Origin: Sphingopyxis sp. HIX
GTDB taxonomy: Bacteria; Pseudomonadota; Alphaproteobacteria; Sphingomonadales; Sphingomonadaceae
Assembly: GCF_001468285.1 (NCBI RefSeq)
Contig: NZ_LNSB01000003.1
Span: 62,001-126,000 of the forward strand
Reading direction: 5' to 3'
DNA: 64,000 nucleotides
The notes beneath the pieces were generated by a model. It ran no database searches. It had not been told where the DNA came from and saw only the letters and a list, made by a program, of their open reading frames with translations. Below, piece after piece: positions 25,285-34,500 of the stretch (the stretch's first letter is position 1; the number at the start of each line of letters is the position of its first letter). The position numbers and the translations under genes are program-made.

Positions 25285-25638
25285 ATGAAAGCGATGAGAC
25301 TCGTCAAATTTCCGATCATGTTCCTTTCCCTGCTCGCCATGCCTTCGACGGCCTTCGCCGCGCCGACCTATTCGGGGCTGAACACGATCAAGGACGTCGT
25401 CGCATTCCAGACGGGCATCGTCCTTTTCACGATCAACTCGGCGCCCGCCTCGCCCTGGTCGACGTGCAACGTCAACCACCAGTTCACGATCAACACCTCC
25501 AGTCTCAGCGGACAGGCGCTCTACAACAATGTCATCACCGCGCAGCAGAACGGCAAAAGCGTCTATGTCGTCGGCCGCGGGACCTGTTCGCTGTACACCG
25601 GCGCCGAAGACGTCGACTTCGTCCAGATCAATCCCTGA
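25285..25638 (+). CDS. small secreted protein of unknown function
   Basis: A 117-residue protein with a clear signal peptide (FPIMFLSLLAMPSTAFA, cleavage near residue 25). The mature part is about 90 residues with two cysteines (WSTCNVNH and GRGTCSLY) likely forming a disulfide. The pattern of SLSGQALYNNVITAQQNGKS and VYVVGRGTC loosely recalls small OB-fold B-subunit-like proteins (SubB/ArtB type). That is a weak impression, not a call. CAAGGAG precedes the ATG. The upstream 230 bases are AT-rich compared with the rest of the window, and a possible attenuator lies in the leader. Confidence 0.7.
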   Translation: MKAMRLVKFPIMFLSLLAMPSTAFAAPTYSGLNTIKDVVAFQTGIVLFTINSAPASPWSTCNVNHQFTINTSSLSGQALYNNVITAQQNGKSVYVVGRGTCSLYTGAEDVDFVQINP

Positions 25639-25683
25639 TCGGCGCCATCGAGGCGTGGCGGCGCGCAAGGCCCCGACGGGGCG

Positions 25684-27987
25684 CTAGCGCTTTCGCCCCT
25701 TGTGCTTGATATTCGCGGGCCGGCCGCGCTTGCCGACCATATGTTTGCCGGCCTTGTCCTTGCGCGTCCCGTCGCGCCGCACCGGGCGGTCGCGGAAGCC
25801 GCGCTCGGGCGCGTCGGGCAGCTCGAAGCGCAGCGCGCCGCTCACCGGGTTCGCCTCCATTAGCCGGAGGTCGAGCCGCTGGCCGACGGTGTAGCTCACC
25901 CGGCCATGCTCGCTGTCGAGCGTGCGCGCCGCCTCGTCGTAGAAGAAACGTTCGCTGCCGAGGCTCGACACCGGCACCAGCCCGTCGCCGCCGAGCCCGT
26001 CGACCGTCGCGAAAAAGCCGAAGGGCTGCACCCCGGTGATCCGCGCCGCGACGATCTCGCCCGCCTTGTTCGCGAGATAGGCCGCGACATAGCGGTCGAT
26101 CGTCTCGCGCTCGGCCTCCATCGCGCGGCGTTCGAGCGCGCTGATCGCCTCGCCGATGCGCGACAGCCCTTTGGCGTCGGCTTCGCCGAGCCCGGTCCGC
26201 GCGGGCAGGTCCTTGGACTTGCCGGGGACTTCCAGTTTGTAGCTGTCGACCAAAGCGCGGTGGACGATCAGGTCGGCGTAGCGGCGGATCGGCGAGGTGA
26301 AATGCGCGTAAGAGCCGAGCGCGAGGCCGAAATGCCCCGAATTGGCGGGGCCGTAATAGGCTTGCGTCTGGCTGCGGAGGATCGCCTGCATGATCTCGGG
26401 CAGCCGGTCGTCTTCCGAAAAACCGTCGATCAGGCGGTTGAACACCGCCGGGGTGATCACCTGCCCCAGCGCGAAGCTCTGGTCGAAGGTTTCGAGATAT
26501 TCCTTGAGGCTGACGAGCTTCTCGCGGCTCGGCGGTTCGTGGATGCGGTACATCACCGGCGATTTCTTCGCCTCGAGCGCCTTCGCCGCCGCGACATTGG
26601 CCGCGATCATATAATCCTCGATCAGCCGCATCGAATCGAGCCGGTCGCGCACGCGGATCTCGGCGATGCCGCCTTGCTCGTCGAGGATCACCTGCCGCTC
26701 GGGCAGGTCGAGGTCGAGCGGGCTGCGCGCGGCGCGCGCCTTGGCGAGCAACGCCCAGCACGCCCAGAGATTCTGGAGCGCGGGCAGCACATCGGCATCC
26801 CACTCGGCGCGCGCTTGATCGGCGTCATAGGCCGCCTGCGCCTGTTCATAGGCGATGTTCGCGCGTAGCCGCACCAGCGCGCGCGTGAAACGCCACGACG
26901 TCACCTTGCCCTGCTTGTCGACGGTGAGATGGCACGCCATCGCGGCGCGATCCTCGCCGGCTTTCAGCGAACAGACGCCCGCCGACAAAGTCTCGGGCAA
27001 CATCGGTACGACGCGATCGGGGAAATAGACGCTGTTGCCGCGCCGCCGCGCCTCGCGGTCGAGTTCGCCGTCGGGGCGGACATAGTAGCTGACGTCGGCG
27101 ATCGCCACGATCGCCTTATAGCCGCCCTTGTTGCCCGCATCCTCGTCGGGGATCGCCCAGACGGCGTCGTCATGATCGCGCGCGTCGATCGGGTCGATCG
27201 CGACGATCGGCAGGTCGCGCAGATCCTCGCGCCCCTCGGGGGTGAGCGGCAGTTTCGCGGCGCGCTCGGCCTCGGCGATCGTCTCGGCGCCAAAAACGTG
27301 CGGGATTTCGTGGCGCGCGATCGCGATCATGCTGAGCGCCTTGGGGGCGAAGGGGTCGCCGATGCGCTCGACCACCTTGGCCTTGGTCGCGGGGCCGCGA
27401 CCGGTCAGTTCGGCGCGGACGAGGTCGCCGATGCCGGCGTCGCCCATGTCGGCGACTGCGAAGTCGAAGCGCGCGCGCTTGTCAGCAGGGCGCAGCCAGA
27501 CCATCGCCTTGCCGCCGGGGCCGACATCGTGGACGAGCACGCCGACGATGAGTTCGGCGCTCGCCTGCAACCTTTTCATCGGAAACGCGACATGGCCGCT
27601 GCCGCGTTCCTCGGTGCGCGCGAGAATGCGGTCGCCGACGCCGAGCGCGCTTTTTCGGCCCTGTTCCATCACGCGCAGCCGCGGCGGCGGGCCGGCGCCT
27701 TCCCAGCGGTCGGGCACCGCCCAGAGGTTGCTGCCCTCGATCGCGGCGATACGCAGCACGGTAACTTTGGGCAATCCGCCATGTTTGTGGAAGGCGCGGC
27801 CGGGCGCCATGTCGACGAGCCCCTCGTCGGTCATGTCCTTGAGCAGCGCCTTCAGCGCGACCTTGTCGGCGCCGTGGAGGCCGAAATGCTTGGCGATCTC
27901 GCGCTTGCCGACCGCGCCCGGGCTGTCGGCGATGAAGCGCATGATCTGGTCGCGTGTCGGGAGTCCGGCCTGGATTTTTCGTGGCAT
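25684..27987 (-). CDS. rnr: ribonuclease R
   Basis: A 767-residue RNase II/R family 3'-5' exoribonuclease. It has an N-terminal winged-helix-like segment (PTRDQIMRFIADSPGAVGKR), cold-shock domains, and the RNB catalytic domain with acidic cluster DPIDARDHDDAVWA near residue 264. A C-terminal S1 domain (GEIVAARITGVQPFGFFATV, near 640) and a basic Lys/Arg-rich tail follow. Length and the tail favour RNase R over RNase II. It degrades structured RNA in the cytoplasm. No clear ribosome-binding site was seen. Confidence 0.93.
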   Translation of the reverse strand: MPRKIQAGLPTRDQIMRFIADSPGAVGKREIAKHFGLHGADKVALKALLKDMTDEGLVDMAPGRAFHKHGGLPKVTVLRIAAIEGSNLWAVPDRWEGAGPPPRLRVMEQGRKSALGVGDRILARTEERGSGHVAFPMKRLQASAELIVGVLVHDVGPGGKAMVWLRPADKRARFDFAVADMGDAGIGDLVRAELTGRGPATKAKVVERIGDPFAPKALSMIAIARHEIPHVFGAETIAEAERAAKLPLTPEGREDLRDLPIVAIDPIDARDHDDAVWAIPDEDAGNKGGYKAIVAIADVSYYVRPDGELDREARRRGNSVYFPDRVVPMLPETLSAGVCSLKAGEDRAAMACHLTVDKQGKVTSWRFTRALVRLRANIAYEQAQAAYDADQARAEWDADVLPALQNLWACWALLAKARAARSPLDLDLPERQVILDEQGGIAEIRVRDRLDSMRLIEDYMIAANVAAAKALEAKKSPVMYRIHEPPSREKLVSLKEYLETFDQSFALGQVITPAVFNRLIDGFSEDDRLPEIMQAILRSQTQAYYGPANSGHFGLALGSYAHFTSPIRRYADLIVHRALVDSYKLEVPGKSKDLPARTGLGEADAKGLSRIGEAISALERRAMEAERETIDRYVAAYLANKAGEIVAARITGVQPFGFFATVDGLGGDGLVPVSSLGSERFFYDEAARTLDSEHGRVSYTVGQRLDLRLMEANPVSGALRFELPDAPERGFRDRPVRRDGTRKDKAGKHMVGKRGRPANIKHKGRKR

Positions 27988-28036
27988 GATCCGCTGATAG
28001 GGGGCAACGCACGGCGCGTCACCCCCATCTGGCGGA

Positions 28037-28771
28037 TCAATAATAGGGCTGGATGTCGATCACGCGGCCAGAGGCATCGGCGGTGCAGACCGAGCGATAG
28101 CTGCCGGTCGCAACGGTATAGACATGGGTGCCGCGACCGTCGCGCTGGCTAACCACGACGCTGCTGCCCCAAGGTGCGTTCTGATATTCGTCGGCGCGGC
28201 GTTCGCACGCGGCGCGCCCGCCATCGGTCCCGCCCCGCGCATAGGGGCGGTTGGCGGCGCGGCGGTTCGACGCCTCGGCCTCGCCGGCCATGTAGCCGTC
28301 GTGATAGCCTTCACTGTCGTTGCGGTCGTAGGAGCCGCCGTAGAGGCCGTCGTTGTAACCGCGCGAATATTCGCTGTCGTGGTTGGCGCCGCCATGGTCG
28401 TCGCCATGCTTTTTCTTGTGGCTGGCGAGCGCCGCGATCAGCCCGATCGCCGCCACCGCACCGACCGCCGCCGCGGCATTGCCGCCGCCGCCCTTGCCGC
28501 AGTCGCTTGCGTCCGCCTTGTCGACGCTGGCGTAGCGGCCCTGGCTGACGACGACGCGCACGCAGGTGTCGCTGTCGCCGTTCCACCAATATTGGCCACC
28601 ATTCTTGAAGGTCTCCATCTTGTAACCGCGGTCCTGCATCTCGCTCTCGGCGCCGGGCGCGCGCGCGCCGACGAGGTCGGAGAGGCTGCCCGGTGTCTTG
28701 GCATAGGCCGGCGCCATACCGGCCCCGATCATCGAGGCGGCCGCCAAGGCCGCGATCGTCCGTCGCATCAT
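28037..28771 (-). CDS. hypothetical exported protein, Gly/Asp/Tyr-rich
   Basis: A 244-residue protein starting at 28771 (GGGGAAAG upstream), with a signal peptide ending near PAYA (residue 24). A hydrophobic Ala/Gly-rich segment (about residues 98-113, ending LASHKKKHGDDH) suggests a membrane or glycine-zipper stretch. After it comes a low-complexity region with repeated YxxGYxDG-like units (YSRGYNDGLYGG, EGYHDGYMAGEAE). The C-terminus has four further residues of cysteine-containing pattern (AACERR, SVCTAD). I do not recognise the function; envelope localisation is inferred. Confidence 0.7.
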   Translation of the reverse strand: MMRRTIAALAAASMIGAGMAPAYAKTPGSLSDLVGARAPGAESEMQDRGYKMETFKNGGQYWWNGDSDTCVRVVVSQGRYASVDKADASDCGKGGGGNAAAAVGAVAAIGLIAALASHKKKHGDDHGGANHDSEYSRGYNDGLYGGSYDRNDSEGYHDGYMAGEAEASNRRAANRPYARGGTDGGRAACERRADEYQNAPWGSSVVVSQRDGRGTHVYTVATGSYRSVCTADASGRVIDIQPYY

Positions 28772-28932
28772 GATCTTTCCCCTGTCAGCGCGCGCGGCGC
28801 ACGACCCCACCGCTACGCAGTGCGCGGAACTTCTGTCGAGCGAGTCCCTGAGCGCGCGGTATAGCGGAAAAGCCGTTCGCAAAGAACGACATTCGGGGTT
28901 TAAGCGCGGCTAACCACGCTATGTGCGGTGCC

Positions 28933-30459
28933 TCAATAGGTGCGTCCGACGAGCACGCGTTCGACCGCGGGTTCGCCGGTGAAGAGGCACGTGCCGTTGG
29001 CGGGAGCGGCGTCGAGCGGGGTGTTGCGCATCGTCAGCTTGAGCGCCTTCAATTGCTCGACGATCTTGTCGAGCGCGGCGCCGCTCGGGCGCGACCATTG
29101 CACCTCGGCCCAGCCCGCGAACTTGTCGTCACCGGCAAAATGCGCTTTCAGATCCGTGACATCGCGGGCGATGTTCGAATCGAGCCGCGCCTTGGCCTCG
29201 GCATAGAGGTTCGCCTGTATCTCCTCGATCATCGCCACCGCGCTCGCGACGAAATCGCCCTTGGCGACGAACGCCGTGTCGAGCTTGCCGCTCTCCTGAT
29301 ACAGCCGGTCGCGGCGGATCACCGCGACATTGCCGCCCGCGACGTCGCGCGGGCCGACCTCGACGATCACCGGCGCACCCTTCTTGACCCAGCCCCAGCG
29401 CTTGGTCTGCGCCTTCGCACCGCTGGTGTCGAGCAGCACGCGCACGGGTTCGCGGAAGGCGTCGAGCGCCTTCAGCTGCGTTTCGAGGTCGCGGCAATAG
29501 TCGAGGATCGTGGCATCTTCTTCGTTGTCGCGCAGCATCGGCACGATGACGATCTGGTGCGGCGCGATGCGCGGCGGGCAGCGCAGGCCATCGTCGTCGC
29601 CGTGCGTCATGATCACGCCGCCGATCATCCGCGTCGAGGTGCCCCAGCTCGTCGTGTGGCAGAGGCTGTGACCGCCGTCCCTGTCCTGATAGCGGATATT
29701 CGCCGCCTCGGCGAAGCCGGTACCGAGATAATGCGAGGTGCCCGCCTGCAGCGCCTTGCCGTCCTGCATCATCGCCTCGATCGAATAGGTCGCGACCGCA
29801 CCGGGGAAACGCTCATTCTCGGGCTTCTCGCCCGCGACGACGGGCATCGCGAGCACATCTTCGGCAAAGGCGCGGTACATTTCGAGCGCGCGCAGCGTCT
29901 CCGCCATCGCGTCGTCCTTGTCGGCGTGCGCGGTATGGCCTTCCTGCCACAGGAATTCGCTGGTGCGCAGGAACATGCGCGTGCGCATTTCCCAGCGCAC
30001 GACATTGGCCCATTGGTTGACCTTGAGCGGCAGGTCGCGCCAGCTCTGCACCCAGCGGCTCATCGCGCTGCCGATCACCGTCTCCGAGGTCGGGCGGACG
30101 ATCAGCGGCTCCTCGAGCTTCGCCTCGGGGTCGGGGATGAGCTTGCCCTTGCCGTCCTGGATCAGCCGGTGATGCGTGACCACCGCCATTTCCTTGGCGA
30201 AGCCGTCGACATGATCGGCTTCCTTCTCGAAGAAGCTCAAGGGGATGAAGAGCGGGAAATAGGCGTTCTGCACGCCCGCATCCTTGATCGCGGCGTCCAT
30301 GACCTTCTGGATGCGTTCCCAGATGCCGTAGCCCCACGGCTTGATCACCATGCAGCCGCGCACGCCCGATTCCTCGGCGAGGTCGGCCTCGGCAATGACG
30401 TCCTGATACCAGGCCGCGAAGTCGGCCTGACGGGTTACGCTGAGCGCATGCTTGATCAT
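28933..30459 (-). CDS. proS: prolyl-tRNA synthetase, archaeal/eukaryotic type
   Basis: A 508-residue class II synthetase that charges tRNA-Pro. RPTSETVIGSAMSRW and the motif 2 region EMRTRMFLRTSEFLWQEGHT match the archaeal/eukaryotic-type (ProS type 3) architecture. There is no inserted editing domain as in E. coli-type enzymes. The C-terminus carries the extra zinc-domain-like extension and ends in tyrosine (RVLVGRTY), as in that class. Most alphaproteobacteria use a short bacterial-type ProRS, so this copy is likely an old replacement by transfer. It is downstream of phaR on the same strand. Confidence 0.93.
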   Translation of the reverse strand: MIKHALSVTRQADFAAWYQDVIAEADLAEESGVRGCMVIKPWGYGIWERIQKVMDAAIKDAGVQNAYFPLFIPLSFFEKEADHVDGFAKEMAVVTHHRLIQDGKGKLIPDPEAKLEEPLIVRPTSETVIGSAMSRWVQSWRDLPLKVNQWANVVRWEMRTRMFLRTSEFLWQEGHTAHADKDDAMAETLRALEMYRAFAEDVLAMPVVAGEKPENERFPGAVATYSIEAMMQDGKALQAGTSHYLGTGFAEAANIRYQDRDGGHSLCHTTSWGTSTRMIGGVIMTHGDDDGLRCPPRIAPHQIVIVPMLRDNEEDATILDYCRDLETQLKALDAFREPVRVLLDTSGAKAQTKRWGWVKKGAPVIVEVGPRDVAGGNVAVIRRDRLYQESGKLDTAFVAKGDFVASAVAMIEEIQANLYAEAKARLDSNIARDVTDLKAHFAGDDKFAGWAEVQWSRPSGAALDKIVEQLKALKLTMRNTPLDAAPANGTCLFTGEPAVERVLVGRTY

Positions 30460-30502
30460 CTGTCCTGATTTCTAAACTGGGGGGCGGGAGAGCGGCCCCG
30501 GA

Positions 30503-31042
30503 TCATTTCTTTTTGGCGAGCTCGGCCTTGAGGTCGGCGATTTCGGCCTTGAGCGCGGCGATCTCGGCATCCTTGGCCTTGGCATTCCCGCCGCCTGGGA
30601 TGAAGGCGCTCGTCGCCTGCTGGAACATCTCGAGATTGCGGCGCGTCAGTTCGGCGAGCGGGTTCGAGCCGAGCGCGCCCTCGAGCGCGGCGCGCACGTC
30701 TTGCTGGTTCTTGCGGAAGGTCGCCATCGAGGCTTCGAGATATTGCGGCACCATCGACTGCATCTTGTCGCCGTACATGCCGATCAGCTGGCGCAGGAAA
30801 TTGACCGGCAGCAGCGTTTCGCCGCGCGTCTCCTCGTCCATGATGATCTGCGTGAGCACATTATGCGTGATGTCCTCGCCGCTCTTGGCGTCGACGACGC
30901 GGAAGTCGCGACCGTCGCGGACCATCGTGCCCAGATCCTCGAGCGTGATGTAGCAGCTGCGCTCGGTATCGTAGAGGCGCCGGTTCGCATATTTCTTGAT
31001 CGTAACCGTGTCGCCGTCGGCCGGCGCCTTGGACTTCGCCAT
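30503..31042 (-). CDS. phaR: polyhydroxyalkanoate synthesis regulator PhaR
   Basis: A 179-residue protein with the PHB accumulation regulator N-terminal DNA-binding domain (TVTIKKYANRRLYDTERSCY, residues 12-31). It is followed by the PHB_acc region (LLPVNFLRQLIGMYGDKMQS) and a C-terminal coiled-coil rich in Ala/Lys/Glu (about 155-179). PhaR represses phasin and its own gene and senses PHA granules. No phaA, phaB or phaC gene is adjacent. It diverges from the TonB receptor across a 495-base region. Confidence 0.93.
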   Translation of the reverse strand: MAKSKAPADGDTVTIKKYANRRLYDTERSCYITLEDLGTMVRDGRDFRVVDAKSGEDITHNVLTQIIMDEETRGETLLPVNFLRQLIGMYGDKMQSMVPQYLEASMATFRKNQQDVRAALEGALGSNPLAELTRRNLEMFQQATSAFIPGGGNAKAKDAEIAALKAEIADLKAELAKKK

Positions 31043-31115
31043 GATGCTGCTGCTCCCTGACCCGTGACAAAGGCGACCCCGCCGCGCCGGGCTTGAACGT
31101 TGAAAAGCGGCAATA

Positions 31116-31132
31116 GCATCAATCTATGATGC
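31116..31132. promoter_or_regulatory. palindrome GCATCA-N5-TGATGC
   Basis: Perfect 6-base arms around ATCTA, 74 bases upstream of the phaR start. The position suits an operator for phaR, possibly autoregulatory. It does not look like the TGC-rich PhaR sites known in Paracoccus, so the binder is unknown. Confidence 0.4.
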
Positions 31133-31401
31133 GTCGCAACATGAAGGCGGGCCTGACGACGATTCGCCGACGCTGCCAAGGTGGAAGCGATTGTTTGGCG
31201 ATGCGGAAAGCGCCGCCAAGCGAAGTTCCGTGCGCCGGGATCGCGGTGCGACAAGTCGAGCGACGTAATTTAGTTTCACCTGAAACGGCCTCCTTGACAT
31301 AATTGCGGCCCCATTCGCCATCCTGAGCAGCCTTCGTTTCGCCTGCCAACAACCTTGTTATTTTGCGCTATTCCGACGCCCGCCCAGGAACTGTTGCGAA
31401 A

Positions 31402-31416
31402 ATGACACAATGTCAT
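31402..31416. promoter_or_regulatory. palindrome ATGACA-CAA-TGTCAT
   Basis: Perfect 6-base arms with a 3-base spacer, 122 bases upstream of the TonB receptor start. It is operator-like; no regulator can be assigned. Confidence 0.4.
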
Positions 31417-31493
31417 GCCGATGGCGCGAAGCCGTCAGAAAATTGCCACAGGGGGCTTGTGCCACTTTCGTTTTCGGTCTTTTTAGGGCGCAA

Positions 31494-31519
31494 TCCGTTC
31501 ATCTCTATTTTTGAACGGA
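31494..31519 (+). promoter_or_regulatory. 5'-leader hairpin before TonB receptor
   Basis: A perfect 8-base stem (TCCGTTCA / TGAACGGA) with a 10-base pyrimidine-rich loop. It ends seven bases before the GGGGAG ribosome-binding site of the receptor. It could stabilise the mRNA or gate translation. Confidence 0.55.
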
Positions 31520-31537
31520 CAACCGGGGAGTTACCAC

Positions 31538-34500
31538 ATGAATAAGTCGCACCTGCTTATGGGTGCTGCTGCCTTTGCAGTAGCTATGTCCGTAAGCCAG
31601 CCTGTTCTTGCACAGGACGCCGCGGATTGCGTCGACGCCAATGAAAACGGCGTCTGCGATTCGGACGAGAATACCGATCGTGCCATCGTCGTCACCGGCT
31701 CGCGCATCGCGCGCCCGACGCTCGAATCGTCGGTTCCGCTGACTTCGGTCGACGTCGGCGAGCTGACCGACACCGGCGACGTCTCGCTGGGCGACGCGCT
31801 CAACGACCTGCCGTCGCTGCGCTCGACCTTCAGCCAGGGCAACTCGACCCGCTTCATCGGCACCGCCGGCCTCAACATCCTCGACCTTCGCGGCCTGGGC
31901 ATCGCCCGCACGCTGGTGCTGGTCAACGGCAAGCGCCACATCACCGCGCTGCCGGGCGACTATCTGGTCGACGTCAACACCATCCCGGTCGACCTGCTCG
32001 AGCGCGTCGACATCGTCACGGGCGGCAACTCGGCGATCTACGGCTCGGACGCCGTCGCCGGCGTCGTGAACTTCATCACCAAGCGCAACTTCGACGGCAT
32101 CAACCTGCGCGCGCAGGGCGGCGTTTCGTCGCGCGGCGATCGCGGCAACATGTTCATCAGCGGCACCTGGGGCAAGAATTTCGCCGACGGCCGCGGCAAC
32201 ATCGCGATCTCGGGCGAATATGCCGAAGCCAACCCGCTGTACTTCAGCGACCGCGACAAGCTGACCGGCGCCTATTCGGGCCGCTGTCAGTTCCAGACGG
32301 TCGACCCGCAGGGCGCAGCCGGCGGCGAAACCGGCCCGAGCGCGAGCGACGGCATTCCCGACACCCAGTTCGTCTGCGGCGTGAAGAACGGCTCGATCTC
32401 GGACGGCGGCACCATCGGCCGCGTCGGCGTCGGCCAGTATCTGCGCTTCGGTCCCAACGGCGACCTGTTCGTCGACGTTCCGGCCGGCAACTTCGAAGCC
32501 GGTGGTTCGGCCAATATCCAGGGCGGCCAGGGCTCGACGCTGCGCAACACCGGCCAGCTTGCGGCCGGCCTGAAGCGCTACGCCGTGAACCTGCTGTCGC
32601 ACTATGACATCAGCGACGCTTTCCGCCCGTTCGTCGAAGCCAAATATGTGCGCGTCGATGCGGTCCAGGAAGGTCAGCCGTCCTTCTTCAGCGGCGGTCC
32701 GAACGTCCAGTTCGGCGGCCCGGCGATGCGCTGTAACAACCCGTTCCTGACGACCCAGGCGCTCCAGACGCTTCAGGGCTTCGGCCTTTGCGCCAACCCC
32801 GCAACCGGCACCTTCGCGCTGTCGCGCTTCAACACCGACTTCGGTGGCCGTGGCGAGCTCCACAAGCGCGAGACCTATCGCATCGTCGGTGGTGTCGAGG
32901 GTACGTTCAACGACGACTGGAATTACGAACTGTCGTTCAACTACGGCCGTCTCGAAACCAAGATGAAGTCGCTGAACAACCTGCTGCTCTACACGCAGGA
33001 CGGCAACGACTTCGACGGCTTCAACCTGGCGATCGACGCCGTGCGCAATGGCGCCGGCCAGATCGTCTGCCGCGTCAACGCCGATGCGATCACGACCAAC
33101 GACCGTCCGGATTGCGTTCCGATCAACGTCTTCGGCGTCGGCGCGCCCACCCAGGCTGCGCTCGATTTCGTCAACCGGACGGCGACCCGCGAGGAACGGG
33201 CCGAGCAGTTCGTCGCGCTGGCGAGCGTTTCGGGTGACCTGTCGCAGCTGTTCGAACTGCCCGGCGGTCCGATCGGCTTCGCTCTCGGTGCCGAATATCG
33301 CGAAGAAAAGGCGTACAGCGATTTCGACGACCTGACCCAGTCGGGCGCGACCTTCCTGAACGCCATCGCGACCTTCGCGCCGCCGAAGCTCAACGTGAAG
33401 GAAGCCTTCGGCGAAATCAGCATCCCGCTGCTCGCCAACATGCCCTTCGCCGAGGAACTGACGCTGGGTGCGGCGGCGCGTGTCTCCGACTACAACACGT
33501 CGGCCGGCACCGTCTGGGCCTATAACTTCCAGGCCCTCTATGCGCCGATCCCCGACGTCCGCTTCCGCGCCGCCTATGCGCGCTCGGTGCGTGCGCCGAC
33601 CCAGAGCGACCTGTTCTCGCCCTTCTCGCAGAACTTCGCCCAGGTCGGCGATCCCTGCGACAGCGTGAACATCACCGGCAACCCGAACCGCGCCGCGAAC
33701 TGCGCCGCGGCCGGCGTTCCGACGGTGTTCAACCAGGCGATGGTCGATGCCTGCGTCGGCTCGAGCGTTCCGGCAGCCCAGCGCGAGCTCGGCGACCCCT
33801 GGGTCAACTGCCTTGCGCGCACCTCGTCGACGACCTTCGCATCGGGCGGCAACTCGGCGCTGCAAGTCGAAAAGGGCAAGAGCCTCACGCTGGGCGCGGT
33901 TTTCGAACCGAGCTTCCTGCCGGGCTTCAACTTCACCGTCGACTATTACAACATCAAGGTCGAAAGCCTGATCGCGGCGCCGACGCTCGCGAACATGCTG
34001 TCGCTTTGCTTCGACGATGCGTCGCCCTTTGCGTCGAACCCCTTCTGCTCGGTGACCCCCGACGATCCCACGGGTCTGTTCCCGCGCGACCCGGTGACCG
34101 GTCTGTTCCAGCCCTTCGGTGATACCATCAAGGGTGCGGCACAGGTCGGCGGCGTGAACTTCGCGGCGCAGAAGACCGAGGGCATCGACGTCGACGTCCA
34201 GTATCGCCGGACGTTCGACAATGGTCATCGCGTCAACTTCCGCGCCATCGCGACGCACCTGCTGCGCCTCGACAACTACACCAACCCGCTGGCCCCGACG
34301 ATTCCGAACCGTCAGATGAGCGAGCTTGGCGACCCGCGCTGGTCGGCCAATGCGAGCATCAACTACGACTTCGGTGCGTTCGATATCAGCTGGAACGTGC
34401 GTTACATCGGCAAGCAGACGATCGCGGCCTACGAAACGCAGAACAGCTACCTCGGCGCGTGCCCCGCAAGCGGCAACAACCCTGGCGGCGGCACCTGCAC

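Larger units (their letters stand above)
31043..31537. promoter_or_regulatory. 495-base intergenic region between phaR and TonB receptor
   Basis: No credible gene is visible in either strand. It is less GC-rich than its surroundings and must hold the promoters of both divergent genes. I see two operator-like palindromes (31116-31132 and 31402-31416) and a hairpin just before the receptor ribosome-binding site (31494-31519). I could not assign convincing -35/-10 boxes. Confidence 0.6.

Noticed and set aside
25641-25683. Small GC palindrome between the secreted protein and RNase R genes
   Set aside because: Short imperfect pairing (GGCGCC, CCCCGACGGGG) with no T-run and no match to the other repeat families.
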